This document shows positions 16,047 through 24,624 of a DNA stretch of 44,520 bases, one piece after another (the first letter of the stretch is position 1; each line of letters opens with the position of its first letter). The position numbers and the translations under genes were made by a program. Source of the DNA: Burkholderia sp. Bp9142 (GTDB lineage Bacteria; Pseudomonadota; Gammaproteobacteria; Burkholderiales; Burkholderiaceae); assembly GCF_003853415.1 (NCBI RefSeq), contig NZ_QTPP01000055.1, forward strand, positions 1 to 44,520. The letters run 5' to 3'. The notes beneath the pieces are model-generated. The model was not told where the DNA came from, made no database searches, and was given only the letters and a program-made list of their open reading frames with translations.

Positions 16047-16583
16047 ATGGGCTTCGCATTCATTCGGGATGGCGACACGACCTCGCACGGTGGGCGCGTT
16101 ATCGCCAGTGACATGACCAACACTGTCGACGGGAAAGCGCTCGCTCTGCTCGGTGACATGGTTTCATGTCCGCGCTGCGGCGGCCTGTATCCGATCGTCA
16201 AGGTCAAGACCGGTTTGAACATGACGTTCCACGGGCGCCCAGTCGTGTCCGAGGGCGACGTGACCGCATGCGGCGCAACCCTGATCGCGTCCCAAGGCAC
16301 GGCAACCGCCTCGCCGACGTCGGGCGCGGGCGCCCCGGTCGGCGGCGGCAAGAGCGTAGTCGCGCAGAACGACGGTCCAAATCGCGGACGCTTCCAGGTC
16401 GTCGACGACAACACACGCCGGCCCATCGCAAACCATCCGTACACCGTGACGTCGACGGACGGCCAGACGATACACGGCATGACGGATGCGAACGGCCATA
16501 CGGATTGGCTGAACACACAACAGGCCGCGTCGCTGTCGTTCAGCCAGCCGGGCACGACAGGCACCGCGGACACGAAGGCATGA
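16047..16583 (+). CDS. PAAR-domain protein with C-terminal extension
   Basis: 178 aa. Residues 1-90 (GDTTSHGGRVI, then C-P-R-C and GRPVVSEGDVTACGATLIAS) form the PAAR/DUF4150 fold, the metal-binding cone that caps VgrG spikes of type VI secretion systems. A Gly/Pro/Ser linker is followed by a short beta-rich domain (RFQVVDDNTRRPIANHPYTV), a type of extension used to dock effectors. The ATG at 16047 has AGGG 6 nt upstream; an earlier in-frame ATG adds an unrelated leader. It is coupled by ATGA to the nuclease gene. P2-like phages carry their own spike (gene V), so this is cargo, probably used by a host type VI system. Confidence 0.82.
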   Translation: MGFAFIRDGDTTSHGGRVIASDMTNTVDGKALALLGDMVSCPRCGGLYPIVKVKTGLNMTFHGRPVVSEGDVTACGATLIASQGTATASPTSGAGAPVGGGKSVVAQNDGPNRGRFQVVDDNTRRPIANHPYTVTSTDGQTIHGMTDANGHTDWLNTQQAASLSFSQPGTTGTADTKA

Positions 16584-17350
16584 CCGACTACTCGCGCAGC
16601 TCGGCCGCCGGTGCGAGCAAGGGCGACGGCAACACGACCCTCGTCGGGCTCGACGGTCGCCTGTCAGGCAAGGATAAGGAAGTGCTCTGCGGCGTGATGT
16701 GCCCCTGCGCGCGCATCGGCGTCCAGACGAGAGTGGACAAGCGCGGGAGATCGAGGACGCTCCGACAAGCATGCGTCGCGCAACGCCTGGACGCACTGAA
16801 CGAATCGTCCCGCGCGACGTTCGGCGGGCCGACCGAGTATCTGCCGGAGGTCAGTTACGACATGAGCCCCACACCGCCTGCGCCACCGGTCCCGATCATG
16901 ACCGAGGAGGACAGACCGCTGCGCCCTGATTCCATCGTCGACTGGATACGGGATAATTGGCCGGGCGGCATGAAAGGCTACCGCGACGGGAAGAAGGTGG
17001 GGCTGGATCAAACGCGTCGACCCGACGTCGTGATTGTGCGCGATCCTGCTCTGCCGCCCGAGCAGTCGAATATCAAGACCGTCGTCGAAATGAAGTTCGA
17101 GGATTCGTACGGCGATCGTCAACGGGAGGCATACGTGCGAATCGCCGGCAGCGACAAAAAGGTGGCGACGCTGCGTCCTGCCGACTGTGGATGTGGCGAC
17201 GACAAGCCAGACGAGAAACCGGCGCGATCGACGCAAACGCAATCTGACGTCGAGTCGATTTTTGGCGTCAGTCCAGCCGGGTCAAACCGCGCAATGCCTG
17301 CCCCGATCCCGCATCTTCCGCCGGGCGTCCCCGGCTTCGCGTTCCCCTGA
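16580..17350 (+). CDS. VRR-NUC-domain nuclease, candidate type VI effector
   Basis: 256 aa. Residues about 115-200 are a VRR-NUC domain (PD-(D/E)XK superfamily): RRPDVVIV with D149, VVEMKF with E170 and K172, then Q181-R-x-A-Y. This is the order D...ExK...Q/Y expected for the active site. The N-terminal 95 residues hold conserved Cys (C37, C41, C43) in a region common to PAAR-linked toxins. The last 50 residues are Pro-rich. VRR-NUC domains cleave DNA, and such effectors are delivered into rival cells. It sits between the PAAR gene (ATGA overlap) and a DUF3396 immunity gene (5-nt gap), which defines the module. Confidence 0.82.
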   Translation: MTDYSRSSAAGASKGDGNTTLVGLDGRLSGKDKEVLCGVMCPCARIGVQTRVDKRGRSRTLRQACVAQRLDALNESSRATFGGPTEYLPEVSYDMSPTPPAPPVPIMTEEDRPLRPDSIVDWIRDNWPGGMKGYRDGKKVGLDQTRRPDVVIVRDPALPPEQSNIKTVVEMKFEDSYGDRQREAYVRIAGSDKKVATLRPADCGCGDDKPDEKPARSTQTQSDVESIFGVSPAGSNRAMPAPIPHLPPGVPGFAFP

Positions 17351-17355
17351 ATACC

Positions 17356-18471
17356 ATGACGAAAGACGAACTGGCCGCATGGGCCAACGACCCAAAGCGC
17401 CGCGACACCCTGCCGTACGGACTGTTCGAGCCGCCCTATCAGAAAGGCATCGTAGGCGCTGCGTTTGTCGTGCGCGGCGTCCTGTACTTTCGGAACGGTT
17501 ACGCGGAGGCGACACGCAAGGCGCTCGTGCGATGTTACGACCGCTATCTCGACGTCATCACGAAATACGAGACGGCATTGGCAAAGGCTGAAGGCCGCGA
17601 TCCGCCGAAGGCCGGCCCAATGCAATGGTTCTACGCCGAGGGCGCGGCTCCCGTCGCGTTCGACAAATCCGCCGGCTTTCCCGACCTGGCGAAGCGCGTC
17701 CCGAGCAATGCCGCCCTGGTGTCGACCACGACCAGCGCGGATCACAAGCTCGCGGCCGGCTTCTACGATTTCGCCGTGTTCTGCCTGGAAGACTGGGAAG
17801 CGAAGTTTGAGCGCAGTCTCGACGTCATGTCGTTCACGGTGCCGCGTAGCTTTCTGCAGCTCGCGCCCGGCGCGTTCGAGCGGCTGTTCGCCGAGTTCGC
17901 GGAATGGTTGCGGCCAGTACACGGACATGGCGGATACGCGGTCAACCTGCCGCCGATGGGGCGGGAGCCAAACGAAGCGAGCGAGTATTTCTGGGCGCGG
18001 CAGTACGGGGCCGGGCTCGACGTCGGAAGCCCACGGCGCACGTGCGTGCGTGACCTGACCGATAAGCTCAAGACGGTCGACTGGCTGACCGCGATCGATG
18101 CTGATCTCGTCCGCCGCGCCGGCGGAGCAGACGGAATGGTGCTCCCGCCGGACTGGTATCGAAAGTCTGCGTTCGGCGATGGCGGCCTGCTCATTCAGGC
18201 AGGGGTGGAACCTCAAACCGGCGTGTCGGTTGGTGCCGGGCACCCGCCGGAGCCGCCAGCAGCATATGTCCTGCTGAACCGGGCTCTGCGCCCAATCGTC
18301 GCCGATACGATCGACAGCCTGCAGGATGGCACGGTCAACAGCACCGCTCCCCTCCTCAGTACGACGATCGCGAGCGAAGCGTGGCTCCGGCGCTTCAACG
18401 TGCCCGACGACGAGCTCCCCGACTACTGGGTCGCGCTTCACAAGACGGCAAAGCTGCCGGCCGCACAATGA
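17356..18471 (+). CDS. DUF3396 immunity protein
   Basis: 371 aa. It matches the DUF3396 family (type VI immunity) in length and in segments such as GLFEPPYQKGIVGAAFVVRG, NGYAEATRKALVRCYDRY and the closing SEAWLRRFNVPDDELPDYWV. No signal peptide or membrane segment is present, as expected for a cytoplasmic inhibitor of a DNase effector. It begins 5 nt after the VRR-NUC gene in the same direction, so toxin and antidote are co-expressed. The pairing with VRR-NUC nucleases is a known arrangement for the family; direct binding is inferred. Confidence 0.82.
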   Translation: MTKDELAAWANDPKRRDTLPYGLFEPPYQKGIVGAAFVVRGVLYFRNGYAEATRKALVRCYDRYLDVITKYETALAKAEGRDPPKAGPMQWFYAEGAAPVAFDKSAGFPDLAKRVPSNAALVSTTTSADHKLAAGFYDFAVFCLEDWEAKFERSLDVMSFTVPRSFLQLAPGAFERLFAEFAEWLRPVHGHGGYAVNLPPMGREPNEASEYFWARQYGAGLDVGSPRRTCVRDLTDKLKTVDWLTAIDADLVRRAGGADGMVLPPDWYRKSAFGDGGLLIQAGVEPQTGVSVGAGHPPEPPAAYVLLNRALRPIVADTIDSLQDGTVNSTAPLLSTTIASEAWLRRFNVPDDELPDYWVALHKTAKLPAAQ

Positions 18472-18750
18472 AACGGGGATAGGCTCACACGACCACCGAC
18501 TTTCCCCATACGCCGCTCGCGCGGCCGGCTGGCACTTGGGGGGCGGGCTCTTACCGCACGAAGTCGGCGCCGCGTGAGTCGTCGATTATGGCCGATGACC
18601 CGAGGGCGAGCCAAGAAACGCCGAGACTGCATAACCAAGGCGCATAAAACTGCATAGAAGAATCGGCCCGCCGACCGCCGCGCGGCCCGCGCCAGGCGGC
18701 CCCGAGCGCCGGGCGCATGAGTGCATAAAAACCGTTCGTTTTCGCGGGCA

Positions 18751-18769
18751 GGTGGGGCGGGGTCACAAC
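18751..18769. other. Candidate cos cleavage site
   Basis: The stretch GGTGGGGCGGGGTCACAAC resembles the P2 cohesive-end sequence GGCGAGGCGGGGAAAGCAC: both share a G-rich core ending in GGCGGGG, and match at about 13 of 19 positions by eye. It is non-coding and lies about 245 nt left of the end of gene Q, as in P2. The exact cut positions cannot be told from sequence. Confidence 0.45.
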
Positions 18770-18790
18770 TGCGCGCGCCGGGTCTGAATC

Positions 18791-18827
18791 GTCATCCCAG
18801 GGGCAGGGGTCCGGCCCTTGGAATGAC
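18791..18827. repeat. Imperfect 14-bp inverted repeat in the cos region
   Basis: Left arm 18791-18804 (GTCATCCCAGGGGC) and right arm 18814-18827 (GCCCTTGGAATGAC) pair at 12 of 14 positions around a 9-nt loop. No T-run follows, so it is not a typical terminator. It could be a terminase-binding (cosB-type) structure. Confidence 0.5.
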
Positions 18828-18884
18828 GCCCCGGCGCGTCAGGCGGCCCGCCACGGCCCTGCGGCGGGCTGGTCCGACCCTTGG
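18808..18884. repeat. 14-bp direct repeat in the cos region
   Basis: GGTCCGGCCCTTGG (18808-18821) recurs as GGTCCGACCCTTGG (18871-18884), 13 of 14 identical, 63 bp apart (six helical turns). The first copy overlaps the right arm of the inverted repeat. Confidence 0.5.
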
Positions 18885-18953
18885 GGTGCATCCATGCGGC
18901 GGCCGCCCAGAGGCGCTCTAATCCGCCGCGCCCCGTGCAAGGGCGCCAGACGC

Positions 18954-18993
18954 AAAAAAGCCGCCGGCACCGAAGTGCCCGGCGGCTTTGCTT
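18954..18993 (-). terminator. Terminator of the P-Q operon
   Basis: A long GC-rich stem (AAAGCCGCCGG-CAC / GTG-CCCGGCGGCTTT, with one bulged base and a CGAA loop). On the minus strand it is followed by six T. It lies about 20 nt after the stop of the portal gene. Confidence 0.8.
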
Positions 18994-19014
18994 TGCCAGG
19001 TGTGTGCTCGGGCG

Positions 19015-20067
19015 TCAGCCCTTCGGCAGCTCGAAGTCCCTGAACCGTACAACCTCGATCCCGAGCCAGTCGTTCACCTCCCGGAGCCGCGCCTTCAGCG
19101 GATCGATCTCCAGGCCGTTGAACACCCCGGCCGCCTTCTCCACGTCACCGAACCCACCCGCGTTCGACGGGATGATCCCCATCAGTTGCGGCGGCACGCG
19201 GTGCGCCGCGAGCTGATCCTCGACCGTCACCTTCTTGATGTTCCAGAACTCGTCCTTCGCCGCGACCTCGCCGATCGGCAGGAGCTGAATGCCGTCCTTC
19301 TTCCCCTTCGGCGCGTACATGAACAGGTTCCGGAAGTTGCCCGGCCCCTTCGCGTTCTTCAGCGCCGAACGCAGATTGTCGACGTCCTCCTGCCGCTCGG
19401 CCGCGTCCGTCATGTACAGGATGAAGCCCGCGTGACTGCCGTTCTTGTAGTAGCGCCGGCGGAACAGCGTGGCGCTCTCGTTCAGCCAGGTCGAGTTCAG
19501 CGCCGACAGGTATTCGGGCAGCCCGTAAATCTCCTGGTTCAGGTCGGGCTCGTACAGGTGATAGACAGCGCCCTTCGGAAACGCGTGCGGCTCGCGCACG
19601 TTCGTCACGAACCAGTACTCGTCCGGCTCGACGCCAACGCGCGTGTATTTCGCCAGCGACGACTTCAGCGCCATCGGCGTGCCGAGCCGGTTCGTGCGCA
19701 GCTCGAGGTAACTGTTCGCGAAGACCAGGTACTCGAGCACGAACCGGCTGAAGTCGGCGCGCGACAGTAGCGGATGCTCAACGTACGACTGCACGAGGAT
19801 GTTGCGTTTCACGTAGATGGCCGAGCTGTGATGGGGCGCCGCCCGGAACGAGCGCGCGAGCCCGTCAAGGGGCAGCGGCGGCTCGTACCAGTTCCCCATC
19901 CGCATGCATTCAACATACTCGAGCAGCTCGCGCCGATCCATCACCTCGACCGGATCGCCGAACGAGAAAGCTTCCGCGCGCGGCGCCGGCGCCGGCGTCG
20001 TGTCGGCCGCCGGCTCGGCGCGGTCGTGCGTGCGGCGCCCGGCGCCGCGTCGATACTTGCGTGACAT
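19015..20067 (-). CDS. Q: Phage portal protein
   Basis: 350 aa, close to P2 gpQ (344 aa), PBSX-type phage portal family. Diagnostic segments are PPLPLDGLARSFRAAPHHSSA, KRNILVQSYVEHPLLSRADF and YKNGSHAGFILYMTDA. It forms the dodecameric ring at the unique vertex through which DNA enters the head. The Arg/Pro/Ala-rich first 35 residues are a variable leader. The ATG shares one base with the TAA of the terminase gene (TAATG), so P and Q are co-translated leftward as in P2. Confidence 0.92.
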   Translation of the reverse strand: MSRKYRRGAGRRTHDRAEPAADTTPAPAPRAEAFSFGDPVEVMDRRELLEYVECMRMGNWYEPPLPLDGLARSFRAAPHHSSAIYVKRNILVQSYVEHPLLSRADFSRFVLEYLVFANSYLELRTNRLGTPMALKSSLAKYTRVGVEPDEYWFVTNVREPHAFPKGAVYHLYEPDLNQEIYGLPEYLSALNSTWLNESATLFRRRYYKNGSHAGFILYMTDAAERQEDVDNLRSALKNAKGPGNFRNLFMYAPKGKKDGIQLLPIGEVAAKDEFWNIKKVTVEDQLAAHRVPPQLMGIIPSNAGGFGDVEKAAGVFNGLEIDPLKARLREVNDWLGIEVVRFRDFELPKG

Positions 20068-21818
20068 TAAAAAATCTCCATGAATCCGGTATTGGTGCCC
20101 GTCGCGCCCTCGAGCGGTTCGTTCGCGAGCGCGTGCATGCAGGCCCAGGCCAGGTCGCCGTGGCTCGCCTCTTCGGAGCGGCTCGCCTTGTACGTGACCT
20201 GCAGGCCGCTGGGCGTGATGGTTTTCTTGATCGCCATGAACGACGCGGCGAGATCCTTCCAGCCCGTGTCGAACTCGAGCCGGCCCTTGCGGATCACGTT
20301 CTGCGCCTTCATCACGAGCGCGGTCTTGATCTCGACCGAGTAGTGGAACGCCGTCGCGGCCGGGAAAAACTTCGTGACGAGCTGATAGACGCCCTGCCCG
20401 ATCCCGGTCGTGTCGATGCCGATGTAGGTGACGCGGTAGCGCCTGGTCAGCGCCTCGATCTGCGCGGCCTGCGCTTCGAAGTCCAGGCCGTGCCACTGGA
20501 ACCGCTCGAGCACGCGGAATTTCCCGCCGGGATACTTCGGCGGCGCCAGGACCACGCAGCCAGCGCTGTCGCCCGTGTGTGACGGGTCGTAGCCGATCCA
20601 CACCTCTTCGTCGCCGAATGGGCGCATGTACAGCGGCTTGAAGTCGTCCCACACCTCCCAGGCGTCGACCATGCAGGTCTGCAGCGTCGACAGCGGGAAG
20701 ACCGACAGCGAATCGTCGATGAACTGGCACAGCAGCAGGTTCGCGTATTCGTCAGCGCTGTACTCGAGCTTCAGCCGCTCGAGGTCGAACAGGTTGCAGC
20801 CGCCGCGCACGGCGTCCTCGACAGTCACGATCTGCCGCCACTGACCATCGCCGCACGCGCGGCCCGCCGCGAGCGCCGCGTTCGAGATGTCGATCGATAC
20901 CTGCTGATCCTTCGGCCGTCCGCGGTTGAACAGTTTCCCGGACCAAAACGGATACGCGTCGTGCGCCAGGCTCGACGGCGTCGAGAAATACGTCTGCCGC
21001 CACTGCGAATGGATCGCCATGCCCGACGCGACCTTCCGTAGGTCCTGGAAGCGCGGCACCCAGAAGTACTCGTCGAAATACAGGTTGCCGTGATAGCTCT
21101 GCGCGGTACGTGCGTTCGTGCCGAGGAAGTACAGCGTCGCCCCGTTCGGCAGCACGATCGGATCACCTCGCAGCTCGACGCCAACCGCATCTTTCGCGAA
21201 CTGGACGATGTACTGGCGGAACACGTGCGCCTGCGCCTTGCTGGCCGACAGGAAGATCTGGTTGCGCCCCGTGTTCAACGCGTCGAGCAGCGCCTCGCGC
21301 GCGAAGTACCAGGTCGCGCCGATCTGCCGGCTCTTGAGGATGTTGCGAATTCGCTCTTTGAAGCCGGCCCGGTACCAGGTGCGCTGATAGTCGAAGATCG
21401 ACTCAAGGAACGCGTCGTTCAGCTTCGCAGCCTGCTCTTCGCTGAACGCGTTGCGATCGTCCGAGCTGCGTGACCGGCGGGTGCTGCCCGCGCTCCCGGA
21501 TTCGCTCACCTTCGCGTCGTTCGCCGGGCGCGATCGCAACCTGTCGAGCTGACGCGTCAGCAGGTCGATTTCCTTGTAGTCGCGCCCTTCCTTCGCCTCC
21601 TTCGTGACCAGTTTGATCAACTGCGCTTCGATCGTCATGTTGACGCGATCGACCGGCTCTGTTTCGTCCCATCGGTCGCGCTTCTTCCAGCTATAGAGCG
21701 TGGCCGGCTTCACGCCGAGCAACTCGGCGATACGCGCGATGCGATACCCCTGCCAGTACAGGTCACGTGCGCGTCGACGTGGATCAACGTCGGATGAATC
21801 GATGGGAAGTGCAGTCAT
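20067..21818 (-). CDS. P: Terminase large subunit (ATPase/nuclease)
   Basis: 583 aa (P2 gpP is 590). An N-terminal HTH (YRIARIAELLGVKPATLYSWKKRD, about 25-48) is followed by the ATPase: a deviant Walker A in KSRQIGATW (about 162-170) and Walker B in NLYFDEYFW (about 245-253). The nuclease domain has WIGYDPSHTGDSAG and YIGIDTTGIGQG, each with a metal-binding Asp. It packages DNA into the head and cuts at cos, together with gpM. Minus strand, divergent from O. The shared control region upstream carries a late-activator dyad. Confidence 0.93.
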   Translation of the reverse strand: MTALPIDSSDVDPRRRARDLYWQGYRIARIAELLGVKPATLYSWKKRDRWDETEPVDRVNMTIEAQLIKLVTKEAKEGRDYKEIDLLTRQLDRLRSRPANDAKVSESGSAGSTRRSRSSDDRNAFSEEQAAKLNDAFLESIFDYQRTWYRAGFKERIRNILKSRQIGATWYFAREALLDALNTGRNQIFLSASKAQAHVFRQYIVQFAKDAVGVELRGDPIVLPNGATLYFLGTNARTAQSYHGNLYFDEYFWVPRFQDLRKVASGMAIHSQWRQTYFSTPSSLAHDAYPFWSGKLFNRGRPKDQQVSIDISNAALAAGRACGDGQWRQIVTVEDAVRGGCNLFDLERLKLEYSADEYANLLLCQFIDDSLSVFPLSTLQTCMVDAWEVWDDFKPLYMRPFGDEEVWIGYDPSHTGDSAGCVVLAPPKYPGGKFRVLERFQWHGLDFEAQAAQIEALTRRYRVTYIGIDTTGIGQGVYQLVTKFFPAATAFHYSVEIKTALVMKAQNVIRKGRLEFDTGWKDLAASFMAIKKTITPSGLQVTYKASRSEEASHGDLAWACMHALANEPLEGATGTNTGFMEIF

Positions 21819-21861
21819 GCAGCAAGGCTACCGACGCGCGCGCGTAGGCCCTACTGCATGC

Positions 21862-21886
21862 GGTTGTATCGGTTGCGCGCACAACC
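21862..21886. promoter_or_regulatory. Late-promoter activator dyad between P and O
   Basis: GGTTGT (21862-21867), 13 nt, ACAACC (21881-21886): a perfect 6-bp dyad. The same element recurs before V and FI. Its centre is 89 nt upstream of the O start and 56 nt from the P start. P2 Ogr/Delta proteins bind a TGT-N12-ACA dyad about 55 bp upstream of late start points; here the spacer is 13. It may serve both divergent promoters. Confidence 0.7.
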
Positions 21887-21962
21887 AACATGCGTTGCGA
21901 CCGTGGGGCGAACTGCCGAAACTGGAATCCCTGAACACAGCCCCCTCTCAGCGGATTCGCAC

Positions 21963-22781
21963 ATGGCACAGGACGCAAAGAAGACGAAGTTTTTCCGGAT
22001 CGCGACCGAAGGCGCGACGACGGACGGCCGCACGATCGATCGCACGATGCTCGAGCAAATGGCGAGCAGCTACGACCCGAAGACGTACGGCGCGCGCATC
22101 AACATGGAACACGTTCGCGGCATGTATCCGGACAGCGCGTTTCGCGCATACGGTGACGTGATCGCACTGAAGACCGAAGAGCAGGACGGCAAGCTGCGCC
22201 TGCTCGCGCAGCTCTCGCCGACGAAGGACCTGGTCGAAATGACCACCGAGCAGCGCCAGAAGGTTTATTCGTCGATGGAGGTCGACCCCGACTTCGCCGG
22301 CACTGGCGAGGCGTACCTGGTTGGCCTCGCCGTCACCGACAACCCGGCGAGCCTCGGCACCGAGATGCTCGCCTTCAGCGCGAAGCACAAGGCATTCGAC
22401 ACGCGCAAGCAACGCCCGGAAAACCTCTTCAGCGCTGCCGTCGAAGCCGACATCGAAATCGAGGACGACGCACCGCGCACCGGCGACGCCGGCAAGTCGC
22501 TGTTCTCGAAGGTGCGCGGCATGCTGAATCGCAAAGAGGCGACCGACGACCAGCGCTTTTCCGACCTGTCGCAATCGGTCGTCGCGCTCGCCGAAAGCCA
22601 GGGCCAGGTGCTTGAGCAGCTCGAGAAGTTCAACGCGAATTTCACCGATCTGCAGAAGGCGCAGCTGGCCAGCGACAAGCGACATACCGACCTGGTCACG
22701 AAGCTGTCGCGCACCGACAGCAGCACGCAGCAGCGGCCGACGTCGACGGGCAGAGACAACGCAGCCCAGACCGACTGCTAA
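21963..22781 (+). CDS. O: Capsid scaffolding protein / protease
   Basis: 272 aa (P2 gpO is 284), GPO family. The N-terminal protease part has FFRIATEGATTDGRTIDRTMLEQMA, with the catalytic His in NMEHVRG and the Ser in KVYSSMEVDPDF. The C-terminal 80 residues form the helical scaffold (VVALAESQGQVLEQLEKFNANFTDLQ), with a charged tail. It guides shell assembly, matures the capsid, portal and itself, then is removed. ATG 21963 was chosen as the family-like start with AGCGGA upstream. First gene of the rightward O-S operon. Confidence 0.9.
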   Translation: MAQDAKKTKFFRIATEGATTDGRTIDRTMLEQMASSYDPKTYGARINMEHVRGMYPDSAFRAYGDVIALKTEEQDGKLRLLAQLSPTKDLVEMTTEQRQKVYSSMEVDPDFAGTGEAYLVGLAVTDNPASLGTEMLAFSAKHKAFDTRKQRPENLFSAAVEADIEIEDDAPRTGDAGKSLFSKVRGMLNRKEATDDQRFSDLSQSVVALAESQGQVLEQLEKFNANFTDLQKAQLASDKRHTDLVTKLSRTDSSTQQRPTSTGRDNAAQTDC

Positions 22782-22817
22782 CCCGCCCTTATTCCACTTT
22801 CGATAGACGGAGAACCC

Positions 22818-23837
22818 ATGCGGAACGATACCCGCGAACTCTACAACCGGTTTCTTGGCCGCATCCAGGAACTGAATGGCGTCGGCGACGCGACGAAGAA
22901 GTTTTCAGTCGCGCCGAGCGTGCAGCAAACGCTCGAAACCAAGATGCAGGAGTCGAGCGCGTTCCTCGGCCGGATCAACATCCACGGCGTCGAGGAAATG
23001 GAAGGTGAGAAGATCGGCCTGGGCGTGTCCGGGCCGATCGCGAGCCGCACGGACACGACCAAGCGCGAACGACAGACGCGCGACGTGTCGGCACTCGACA
23101 ACCAAAAATACCGCTGCGAGAAGACGGACTACGACACCCACATCCGCTATCAGCAGCTCGACGCGTGGGCGAAGTTTCCGGACTTCCAGGCACGTGTGCG
23201 CGATTCCATCATCCTTCGCCAGGCACTCGATCGCGTCATGATCGGCTGGAACGGCGAGAAGGTTGCGGCCGACACCGATCTCAACGCGAACCCGCTGCTT
23301 CAGGACGTGAACATCGGCTGGCTTCAGCAGTATCGCAACAACGCGCCCGAGCGTGTGAAGTCTGGTGTCAAGATCGGTAAAGCAGAGGAGTTCAAGAACC
23401 TCGACGCGGTCGTTTCGCTCGCGCGCAACGAGTTCCTCGAGCCGTGGTACGCCGAAGATCCGAATCTCGTCGTGATCTGCGGCCGCGAGCTGCTCCAGGA
23501 CAAGTACTTCCCGCTCATCAACCAGGCGCAGCCGTCGACCGAAACGCTTGCAACCGACATCGTCGTGTCGCAGAAGCGCATCGGCAACCTGCCGGCGGTC
23601 AGCGTGCCGTTCTTCCCGGCGCACGCCATGATGGTCACGCGTCTGGACAATCTGTCGATCTACTGGCAAATCAGCGCGCGCCGTCGCGCACTGAAAGACA
23701 AGCCGGAACGCGATCGCATCGAGAATTATGAAAGCTCAAATGATGCGTACGTGATCGAGCAGTACGGTGCGGGCTGTGTGGTCGAGAACATCCAGCTCGT
23801 CGACGTCGCGGCCGACGCACCGAAGGCCGGCGCATGA
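22818..23837 (+). CDS. N: Major capsid protein, P2 type
   Basis: 339 aa (P2 gpN is 357), HK97-fold capsid family of P2-like phages. MRNDTRELYNRFLGRIQELNGV at the start is the region cleaved by the O protease. Conserved segments include SSAFLGRINIHGVEEMEGEKIGLGVSGPIASRTDT and YWQISARRRALKDKPERDRIENYESSNDAYVIEQYG. It builds the head shell. GGAGA lies upstream of the ATG. It overlaps the terminase small subunit start by ATGA. Confidence 0.95.
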   Translation: MRNDTRELYNRFLGRIQELNGVGDATKKFSVAPSVQQTLETKMQESSAFLGRINIHGVEEMEGEKIGLGVSGPIASRTDTTKRERQTRDVSALDNQKYRCEKTDYDTHIRYQQLDAWAKFPDFQARVRDSIILRQALDRVMIGWNGEKVAADTDLNANPLLQDVNIGWLQQYRNNAPERVKSGVKIGKAEEFKNLDAVVSLARNEFLEPWYAEDPNLVVICGRELLQDKYFPLINQAQPSTETLATDIVVSQKRIGNLPAVSVPFFPAHAMMVTRLDNLSIYWQISARRRALKDKPERDRIENYESSNDAYVIEQYGAGCVVENIQLVDVAADAPKAGA

Positions 23838-24520
23838 CGAACCCGTTCCGCCAACACTTCCAGCGCACCGTCGCGGCCAGGGCCGCGACCGGTTCGCCCT
23901 CGAGTGTCGGCGGGCTGCGCGACGACTCGGCGTACACGCTGATGCTCGCGCAGCTCGACGAACACCGCCGGGCATTGAAGGCCGTCGAGTCGCTCGAGCG
24001 CAAGGCCGACCTGAAGCGGCAGTTCCTGCCCGTGTACGACGCATGGGTCGCCGGCGTGCTGGACGGCGCGGCCGGCGCCCAGGACGACGTGCTGATGACG
24101 ATCATGGTCTGGCGCGTCGACGTGGGCGACTTCCGTGGCGCACTCGATATCGGCGCGTACGCGCTGCGGCACGGTCTGCCCCTGCCCGACCAGTACAAGC
24201 GCAGCACACCGTGCCTGCTGGTCGAAGAATTCGCCGAGGCCGCGCTGCGCGCGAACCGGGCGGGCGAAGCGATCCAGGTCGAGCCGCTGCTGGACATCGA
24301 GCACCTCACCGCAATGGCCGACATGCCCGACGAGGTGCGCGCGAAGCTGCACAAGGCGATCGGCTACGGCCTGGCCGCGTCCCATCCCGCAAGCGCACTC
24401 GACCACCTGCGCCGCGCGTTGCAGCTCTTCGCGAACGTGGGCGTGAAGAAAGACATCGAGCGGCTCGAGCGCGAGCTGAAAAATTCCGCCAACGGGGGCC
24501 AGTCCGGCCCCGGTGGCTGA
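23834..24520 (+). CDS. M: Terminase small subunit (endonuclease)
   Basis: 228 aa (P2 gpM is 247). Matches the phage_term_sma (GPM) family: MTNPFRQHFQR start, YTLMLAQLDEHRRALKAVESLERKADLKRQFLPVYDAWV, and FRGALDIGAYALRHGLPLPDQYKR. It is the DNA-recognising terminase partner that nicks cos and recruits the large subunit P. It follows the capsid gene with an ATGA overlap. The gene is intact. Confidence 0.93.
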   Translation: MTNPFRQHFQRTVAARAATGSPSSVGGLRDDSAYTLMLAQLDEHRRALKAVESLERKADLKRQFLPVYDAWVAGVLDGAAGAQDDVLMTIMVWRVDVGDFRGALDIGAYALRHGLPLPDQYKRSTPCLLVEEFAEAALRANRAGEAIQVEPLLDIEHLTAMADMPDEVRAKLHKAIGYGLAASHPASALDHLRRALQLFANVGVKKDIERLERELKNSANGGQSGPGG

Positions 24521-24624
24521 CACCGAGCGTACCCCGCGCACCAGGCGGCACGGGGCCGTAGCCGGCACTGTCCGCGCGAAAGCCCCGTCCACCGCCTCAC
24601 CCGATCAACCTGACGAGCCCGACC

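Larger units (their letters stand above)
18472..19014. other. Non-coding cos-region candidate
   Basis: About 540 nt without a gene, at the position where P2 has cos (left of gene Q). It holds a G-rich cos-like motif (18751-18769), TGCATAA-type iterations (18628-18657 and 18722-18730), an imperfect 14-bp inverted repeat (18791-18827), a 14-bp direct repeat (18808-18821 and 18871-18884) and the terminator of the Q operon (about 18954-18993). Open frames through it show no protein-like sequence. Confidence 0.5.

Noticed and set aside
14057..19014. Integrase, repressor or cox gene at the left end
   Set aside because: None of the frames between the att site and Q carries tyrosine-recombinase or small HTH features; these must lie beyond the right edge.
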